DNA of 64,000 nt. It comes from Hibiscus mutabilis. Its lineage: Eukaryota > Streptophyta > Magnoliopsida > Malvales > Malvaceae. Below the pieces are notes generated by a model that ran no database searches, was not told the origin of the DNA, and saw only the letters and a program-made list of their open reading frames with translations. The stretch lies in the NCBI GenBank assembly GCA_019671005.1, contig CM033718.1, positions 25,920,014 to 25,984,013 of the forward strand, read 5' to 3'. The translations under genes and the position numbers were made by a program. Positions 57,549 through 64,000 of the stretch are shown one piece after another; the first letter of the stretch is position 1; the number at the start of each line of letters is the position of its first letter.

Positions 57549-58978
57549 AGAAATGCTTGAAGCTATCAGCGCATGTCTAGATACATTTCCTACGAACACG
57601 GCTTATGGCCTCAACGCATAGTACGTATCTTATTACCATTGAAAATTTGCTTTTGTTGCACTCTATTTTAAATGGAAAAAATTAATGTTGGTAAAATTAT
57701 TACTGAAAGAATTTATCTAACAAAAAATAGCAAGAGTGGAAGCTTGCATTTTCCTTCACTAATCACCGCTTTCTGCAAGAAAGTGAGTATTGTAACCTTT
57801 GCAGGTGATGCGATCATTAAAAAAACAAACACAACAAAAACAACAACAATAAAAAGAATGATGCAAGCAGAGAACTCAGAAGGAACTCCTCTACCCTCGC
57901 CCAATGTACATAAGGATGTCGGCACATATGGTGCCACATCAAGAGCTTCGTCCACAAGCAATGTGATCATTCCGCAAGCAAAGAAGCAGATCCAAGCTCA
58001 ACTCTATGAGATGAAGAATATTAAACTATCATTACTGTTTAGAATAGATATCATCGAGATTAGATTGAGTAATGAGATGGAAAAAGAGTAAACACCACAA
58101 CAAACACCCACCAAGACCAACACAAAAAGCAAAAGCGAAAGCCAAAGTGATGACACTTGTGCCGACAAGAAGATACACTCGATATGATACCAGAGGCCAT
58201 GATAAGACAAATGCTCCAGCATGTGAATGAACCAGCAATATCAATTTCCTCCACCAATTCTGAGGAAGATGAGCCCTTCTTCAATGACACTCCAATTGAT
58301 ATCCAATACCCTAGTCACGATTAAGAGGAAAAAAGAGTTCAGGATGATAATGAAGGTGAAGAAGGTACCCGGGATGATTTCTATGGATATACTTCAGTGG
58401 AGGAGGACGTTGAAGACAAAGTTGATGAAAAAGAAAACAATAAATATGCATTTGAATTCATTAAGAATATGTTGATTACAGTGACACTTCCATATCGGTA
58501 GTGTCCACTAATGTTTTGGGACTAAAAAGGGGAACTAAGAAAGCACCTGAAGGAAGAAAATTTTGAGTATTGCTCCCGAAAGAAGAAATGAAGAGATTCC
58601 CCACATGACCCATTACATTTGATCTCAACAAACCCATCCCTAAAGAACCAAAGTCAGTTGACCAAGATGACGATCCAGTAGACGAGACCTAGTTGAAGGA
58701 GGATGTGCAGTGCACGCCTTCCCCTAATGTCGAGACATGAAAATGCACACACTTTCAGTTTACATGACATAGACGAGACCATCGACACATTATATGTGGA
58801 GGGGATGGAAAATGTCGAGACATCAAAGACAACTCTAACCGAGGAAAAAACTACTGAGAAAAAGAAGAAAAAGAAAAAGAGAAAACACACTAGCAGTGGA
58901 AAAATGAGCAAGAAGGAGAGAAAGAAAAAGAAGAGCAAGAAGGCCGAGAATAACAATGACCAAGCTTCTTCACCATAA
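57549..58978 (+). pseudogene. Envelope-position ORF, 'putative plant transposon protein' type
   Basis: After the nested LTR the sequence carries STYLITIENLLLLHSILNGK (about 57619), a one-base frameshift, then open frame 57672-58091 with KINVGKIITERIYLTKNSKS and LHFPSLITAFCKK, a Thr/Lys-rich stretch, and QAKKQIQAQLYEMK. After broken frames an acidic region appears (58,260-58,460), then open frame 58703-58978 ending in a long Lys-rich tail (EKKKKKKKRKHTSS, KKERKKKKSKK). The order of motifs parallels 40303-41462 in the other element: HS...LLHSI, VG.II, FPSLI, acidic, basic tail. The N-terminal half is missing. Confidence 0.65.
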
Positions 58979-59950
58979 ACCATGTAAGTTTTTAATTTTA
59001 TCTTACATTTGCATATTGTTTAGTTCATTTTGTGTAGGTAGATTGTTTTGCATCGATGACACTGCACCGTTTAGGTGTGGGGTGCAAACTCCATAGTGTA
59101 CTTTGTTTGTTTCTTGTAATGTATTGATTAATGTCGCGACTTTGGAACTGTTAATTTTTTTATGATTCATGCTTGAATGATGTGATTCCCTATGAATTTG
59201 GATGACATGTTTAGTTAATCACCTCCATACTTATGATGATGACTTTTCAATTGTTGAATTTTGGTAGAATGTGAAAATGACTCGCTAAGCTTTGATTATT
59301 TGAGAAGTTTGAAACACAAAATGCTCTAGCATGTTTCTTGAAGAACTTTGGTAATGTGTGGTTGATTTTAGAAATGCTATGTCACAACAACACTCGCTAC
59401 ATTAATAAGTGGATAAAAAGAAAAAATATATATATATATAATCTTTGAAAAGAAAATAAAATGTGGTAATACCATATATATGAAGAGGAAGAAAAGACAC
59501 TCCAACGCCTTGGCAAGAGAGATTACAAGGTTTGGCACATTGCAAAGCAAATCATCTTAAGCAATAACCTCATTTCTTTTAAAATCCACAATAGGCTGAG
59601 TAACCGTGTTAAAAATGCAAAACATGCATAACTTTTCTAAATGAAAATGATATTTACCTTAGGAATTCCTGAAATTGCTATGTTTTTAAATGCACACACA
59701 TGAGCGCATTTCAACTTCTTTGTTTAGCATGAATGTTTGAATTTAACCTAGATTGATCTTTTGAAATTTTGTGAACTTGAGTTTAGAGATTTTTAACTTC
59801 ATAGAGAATTGAGGGAATGTAATCTTTAAGGTTCCTAATAAGCATGAGAAAATTTTGGTGCCTAATGCTTCTATCATTGTCACTACATCTGTCATTACAT
59901 TGTATTGGGTATGTTTGCTTGAGGATAAACAAAGATTTAGGTATGGGGTG
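58979..59950 (+). other. 3' non-coding region of Athila-like element
   Basis: T-rich sequence with TAGGTGTGGGGTGCAAACT near 59070, a short (TA)n microsatellite at 59427-59441, and at its end TTGAGGATAAACAAAGATTTAGG plus a G-run before the LTR. No ORF of interest. Confidence 0.6.
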
Positions 59951-60787
59951 TGATAACTCCCTAAAAAGGAGTTATATTTGTACCCCTTTTGACTTAGATT
60001 TTTGTATTTTGCATGTAAATGTCTTAGTTTGCATCTCATGCATATTGTCTTTAGCTTATATGTGTTTTGTTGGGTTTCGAGCTTAAATGCGTTTATAAAT
60101 GCTCCGACATCGCTATGACTTTGATGCCAGTGTTTTGTTAGTATTTTTCTTAACAAAATAGGTTCAGACTGGGATTAATGCTTCCATAAACATGGTCGTA
60201 ACGCTCAATGTGTCCATACTTAGCCAATTTCTCACAAACAAATTGTGAATCTGTTCATACATAATAGACTCATCAATTGTCTATACCTCTATTGGTTGCC
60301 ATGTTGACCGCTCATGCTAGCATCTGATTGGAAAGGAAAAAGGAGAGGGAGAAAATGTATCTAAGTGGTTATACTCCTTGAAAATCAATGATTTAAAGGA
60401 CAAGAATTAATCACCAAATTTTATCCTTCACTCACGAGAATTCTCTCACCTTCTCCATCAAGTTTTCAAGCTGCTTCCATGGAAACTTAGACTCATGCAT
60501 CAAGGTCGATCAGCGAAGCAGCAACTCTTGCACTCCATTCCAAGAGGGAGCTATTGCCGAACATGAAGATTCCGTCCAATCAAGTTGAAACTCTATTTTC
60601 GATCGAGAGACAAATTTATGCATTTATTTCTTGGTATTTTAATCAATGGATGTTATGAATGATTTTGAGATATTTCATATTTACTTTTAGAGTTTAATGC
60701 TTAGTGTTTCTTTACATTTGTTGTTATTTTTTGCTCGCTTCACAATATATACTTCAAGAATGAGTATTAACAAAAGTTGCTCATACT
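59951..60787 (+). repeat. Athila-like 3' LTR, cut by CACTA element
   Basis: Begins TGATAACTCCCTAAAAAGGAG and follows the 5' LTR (50980) block by block up to the sequence equivalent to 51810 (ATGAGTATTAACAAAAGTTGCTCA). It then stops at the CACTA terminus. The missing right part should be on the far side of the CACTA insertion. Confidence 0.8.
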
Positions 60788-61320
60788 CACTACAACAAAT
60801 TTGCTTATTAATGACATCTAAAATATTGTCATTAAAACTTATATTTCCGTCACTATTTGTAGTTTGTGATGTAAAATTTGACGTCACGGCGTTCGTCACC
60901 CTAGCTATGTCACTAAATGTCAAGTGTGACGATGTATGATTTTTCGCCACGTATTGTTGAGCTTATAATGACGTTGATGTATAACGTCACCTTAAAATTT
61001 GTATTCAGTGACAACTAATTATGTCACAAAATGATATAAAAATTCGTCATTGATCATTCATATCGTCACCAATAATACATTAAATTCTTTGCATTAGCGA
61101 CAAAAGAAATATCGTTACCTTGTTTGTGATGTATTATATTGTCACCTAAAAATAGTATAAATGACGATAATACATAACGTCACTTTATAACTTAAGTTCC
61201 GTGACAACTAGTTATGTCACCAAATTATAAAGTTTTGTTATTAATAAGTCTTATCGTCACGAATAATACATTAATTTCAATTTATAGGTGACCAATAAGA
61301 TATCGTCACATTTTAGTTTG
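60788..61320 (+). mobile_element. CACTA (En/Spm-type) transposon terminus with subterminal repeats
   Basis: The terminus reads CACTACAACAAATTTGC, a standard plant CACTA end, preceded by ACT (60785-60787) as a possible 3-bp target duplication. Over the next 530 bp the words GTGAC/GTCAC and TGACG/CGTCA occur more than fifteen times in both orientations, including one TGACGTCA palindrome (60879-60886). This is the expected dense array of subterminal transposase-binding sites. A 193-bp period is visible (ATAACGTCAC at 60981 and again at 61174). The other terminus is not in the window. Confidence 0.8.
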
Positions 61321-62890
61321 CCCATGTGCTTGCAATCTGATTGCATTTTAAATTTAGATTTTCAATTTTAATTTAGAGTTTTAAAGTTATCAAAACAATT
61401 TTAAAATTTTCTTATTTAAAAATAAAAAACATAAAATTACAAAAAAGATCAAACATCTTATAGATTACAATAAAAACCTAAACTTCTAATAAATTACAAT
61501 AACAATCTAATTTTTTTCACAATTTACAATAAGCCATACATTTTAGAATTTACAATATTGTTTTAGAATTGTACAATCATTACAATTTTATCCCTACTCT
61601 CTAAAATGCCAAAAACCAATTGTCATATCTCAATAACAGTTCCTATCATATTCATCATCTTCCTCGATCCACAACACCTCTCGACCACCACCGTTGGTCA
61701 CTATTTCCTAAGACTTAAAACCTTCAATTCATCAAATACCTCCACCATATCTCACCTTCAAATGAACAGAGTTAGGTATATCCCTAGAATAAAAATCATG
61801 GATCCAATGTACCGCTGCTTGTGAATCCAAGCCCAATAGAATACCTATGAAAGGTTACAAATAATTAAAGTTGATACAAAAACCTAAATAATTTAATATA
61901 CACAACTCATAAGATATTGGATACAACATACCCACTATAGTAACTTTAGGAATCATAACTTACAAAACCATGTTGTAGCTATTGAAGCTACAAAAGTACC
62001 CACTGTAAATACATCTTTATACTTCTGCTTCAAATGTTAGGTATACTTCAAGTGCTTAGTTGATTAGTGTTTACCTAAAATAAAATGAAATGCATAGTTA
62101 AATTAGAAAAAAGAAAATCAATTTTCAAAAGCAAAGAAAAAACAAGAGGTTGACTAAAATTAACATGCACGAATGTTATGTCATCAACTAATCCATATAA
62201 TGCTTCTAATTCTGAAATACTAATAATTTCATAACAAGGTACATAGCAAAGGATGACCAAATATAGGTCAAGCTTTTCACAATAAAGTAAATCCTTAGCA
62301 AAGCATAGGATGTAATAGTTTGTAATAAAATATTAGCAACAATTTATAGTAGCAATATCTAAAAGGGCTGCTCACACCAGTGCCCTATATTGTGTGACAT
62401 GAATCTTCAGAATTGAACTCTTCGGTAAATAAATTAATTTTATTCAAAAATACAACTCGAACTAACAACATATACTTGGAAGAACTAGCAGAATTAGACT
62501 TTAGAGCGGTTTTAAAGAATGAACCCATCTCATAAACAAAATTCTGATCAATAAAGGTTTTTGCTGCATTGCTTCTGTCATCTAATATAATAAGAGCTTA
62601 ACAATTTCATCTACAATATATCTTTTCAAATCTCCATTTAGAAATGCAGATACTAAATTGAAACACAACATAAGCGGTTAATCTAAAATTCATCTTCTCC
62701 AACCTATACTGCACAACTAAATTCAGTTTCTCTGAAGTTGAAACTAAACTAATAGCCTCAGAAATTTGAGAAAGCTGAAAAAAATATAGAAAGAAAACAA
62801 TAATATCAATAAAAAGACAAAAATTTCACAACAACATAAACCAAGAGGAAAAGAAAGAAAAGGAGGTGCCTAAAACAAAGCTGGTCGAAA
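61321..62890. other. Probable CACTA interior, no recognised gene
   Basis: AT-rich sequence with only short ORFs, for example + strand 61606-61824 and minus strand 62260-62075, neither with a domain I know. No transposase motif (TNP2-like) is readable. It could be the body of a non-autonomous CACTA element. Composition resembles intronic plant DNA. Confidence 0.35.
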
Positions 62891-62894
62891 TCAA

Positions 62895-63876
62895 TGTAGG
62901 CAACAACAAAATTGAGATTTCGAGAATCTGAACCTCAACTTAAATTAAATTATATATTTTAACGCATCATGAAAAAATTGAGCTAAAACAAAGTAAAGAT
63001 TCGAGCCTAGAACAGCAAATGGTAAACAATATGGAACTTTAAGCACAAGACAAAGCTACGTTTTTAAGCAAAAGATTACAAAAAGGGAAAAATTGTAGAG
63101 AAACCTTCGAGATTGATTCGTTCTTCATCAGGCAATAAGTCATAAAGAAGAAAACAAACAAAACAAAATTGGAGAAATAGAAATGATTCAGTGCTACTTT
63201 GTTTGCTGTATAGAGAGAATAAAGATTCAGTGCACTAACCCGAACAAGGAGCGTCACAGATTTTTTTGGTAAGGGGCAGTAAGGAGTGCGATATCAGAAA
63301 TAGAACTCAAAAGAAGTTCTGGCGTTTGGTGTTATACGTTCATTTTTGAAGATCTTGTAAATGGGTTGTCGATCAGAGGACTTGAGGTTAAAGGAGAGGG
63401 CGTTTGGTGTTTTGGTTTGATCGACACGCGTCGCACAGCCGAGGGCTGGGTATGCGAATGGTGTGCGTACGACGACTGTGGTCGAGGCGCGATGACTAGC
63501 TGGAGGCTAACCTACGGTCGATGTGCAGAATACGACACCTTTACGGAAAGACAAACGGTCGGCGAGTTTACGAGAGAGGAGGCTGTGCGACGTTGGAGGG
63601 TGAGGGGGAAATCCACTATGGTTACAGGAAGAAGAAGGAAAATAACTTTAGGGGGAAAAGAAAGTGGTTATATATACTTGAATGGCTAAATTGCAGTGAA
63701 GGACCCTGAATTAATTAGGGTTTCACGAAAAGGACCAAAGCGTCTAGTCTTCAATTTTTACCACAAATTCCCATAATCTTCAATTCATTCCAAAATTTCA
63801 TTTTTTCAATATGGTCCTAAATTTCACAATTCTAAAGTCTCTCGTAAAAAATTAACCCACAATTCAGGGCGTGACA
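62895..63876 (-). repeat. Probable LTR (solo) in minus orientation
   Basis: On the minus strand it begins TGTCACGCCCTGAATTGTGG, the TGT(A/C)ACGCCC-type start of chromovirus LTRs. A minus-strand TATA box (TATATATAACC, complement of 63667-63677) is followed about 30 bp later by a GC-rich leader. The proposed end at 62895 is weakly supported: flanks ATCAA (62890-62894) and ATCGA (63877-63881) differ at one base. Length would be 982 bp. An alternative is a host or captured gene promoter on the minus strand. Confidence 0.4.
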
Positions 63877-64000
63877 ATCGATCATAAAAATAGTATTACT
63901 AAAACATGACAAGAGTTCGTAAAAACTAAAGTTTAAAATAATATGAAACCGAGAAATTTAAAATTATGTAACACGAGCAAACGAATAAATTACGAGATTG
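63877..64000. other. Flank, nothing recognised
   Basis: 124 bp of AT-rich sequence to the window edge, with no PBS or polypurine tract next to the LTR end. This argues for a solo LTR or a 5' LTR in unrelated DNA. Confidence 0.4.

Noticed and set aside
58654..58983. Phe/Leu-rich minus-strand ORF that looks like a membrane protein
   Set aside because: It is the antisense of the Lys-rich tail (AAG/AAA runs) of the + strand ORF, so the apparent membrane segment is an artefact.
59427..59441. (TA)n run as a regulatory element
   Set aside because: A short simple-sequence microsatellite in a decayed UTR; no support for function.
59743..60156. 137-codon minus-strand ORF
   Set aside because: It overlaps the 3' end and LTR of the Athila-like element in antisense and shows no domain.
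61606..61824. Possible captured gene fragment inside the CACTA element
   Set aside because: The short ORF has no recognised motif, and length of this order is expected by chance in AT-rich DNA.
63366..63689. 107-codon + strand ORF with Arg/Glu/Thr-rich composition
   Set aside because: It sits on the opposite strand of an LTR leader with a TATA box, has no recognised domain, and its composition follows from the CpG-rich leader.

Overview
This window looks like nuclear DNA of a eudicot plant. It is AT-rich, contains no rRNA, tRNA or intact cellular gene that I can recognise, and is almost wholly built of nested, decayed transposable elements. The style of the gag, pol and envelope-position ORFs resembles Malvaceae (cotton/cacao-type) genomes. 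That taxonomic guess rests on familiarity, not on a search.

Region 1 (1-20.2 kb). The host of this nest is a + strand Ty3/gypsy element of the Tat/Ogre type: a coiled-coil upstream ORF, gag, DNGS protease, G-patch-like linker, RT with YVDD, RNase H, a second archaeal-type RNase H, integrase, a repeat-rich 3' UTR and an LTR. It is cut at 4938 by a minus-strand Athila-like element (LTR 3555-4938, tRNA-Asp-type PBS, gag). That element is itself cut by the LTR of a third element (37-1556). A 3.3-kb solo LTR with a perfect 5-bp target duplication sits in the 3' UTR (13376-16664).

Region 2 (20.2-27.6 kb). A degenerate telomere-like tract, a 468-bp foldback element with an 8-bp target duplication, a copia-like LTR fragment and a + strand Athila-like element. 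In the last, pol has been deleted between the protease-RT linker and the integrase tail.

Region 3 (27.6-45.3 kb). A third Athila-like element carries an envelope-position ORF of the 'putative plant transposon protein' type. Codon 20 of that ORF is split by an 11.85-kb minus-strand Tekay/Del chromovirus, which is a deleted tandem dimer (LTR-gag-pol-LTR-partial pol-LTR stub) bounded by the direct repeat TTCCA. The 3' LTR of the Athila-like element holds a minus-strand solo LTR (43099-44590).

Region 4 (45.3-64 kb). A chromovirus LTR with a non-autonomous hAT element inside it; a hAT transposase C-terminal remnant; a fourth Athila-like element (5' LTR 50980-52518, PBS, gag, nested chromovirus LTR, envelope-position ORF, 3' LTR from 59951); a CACTA terminus (60788) that cuts that 3' LTR; and a probable minus-strand solo LTR near the right edge.

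Every ORF of note carries stops or frameshifts, so nothing here looks able to move by itself. The most informative content is the insertion history: several junctions are resolved to the base by target-site duplications. A second point is that two separate Athila-like elements share an envelope-position ORF with an acidic segment followed by a lysine-rich tail.
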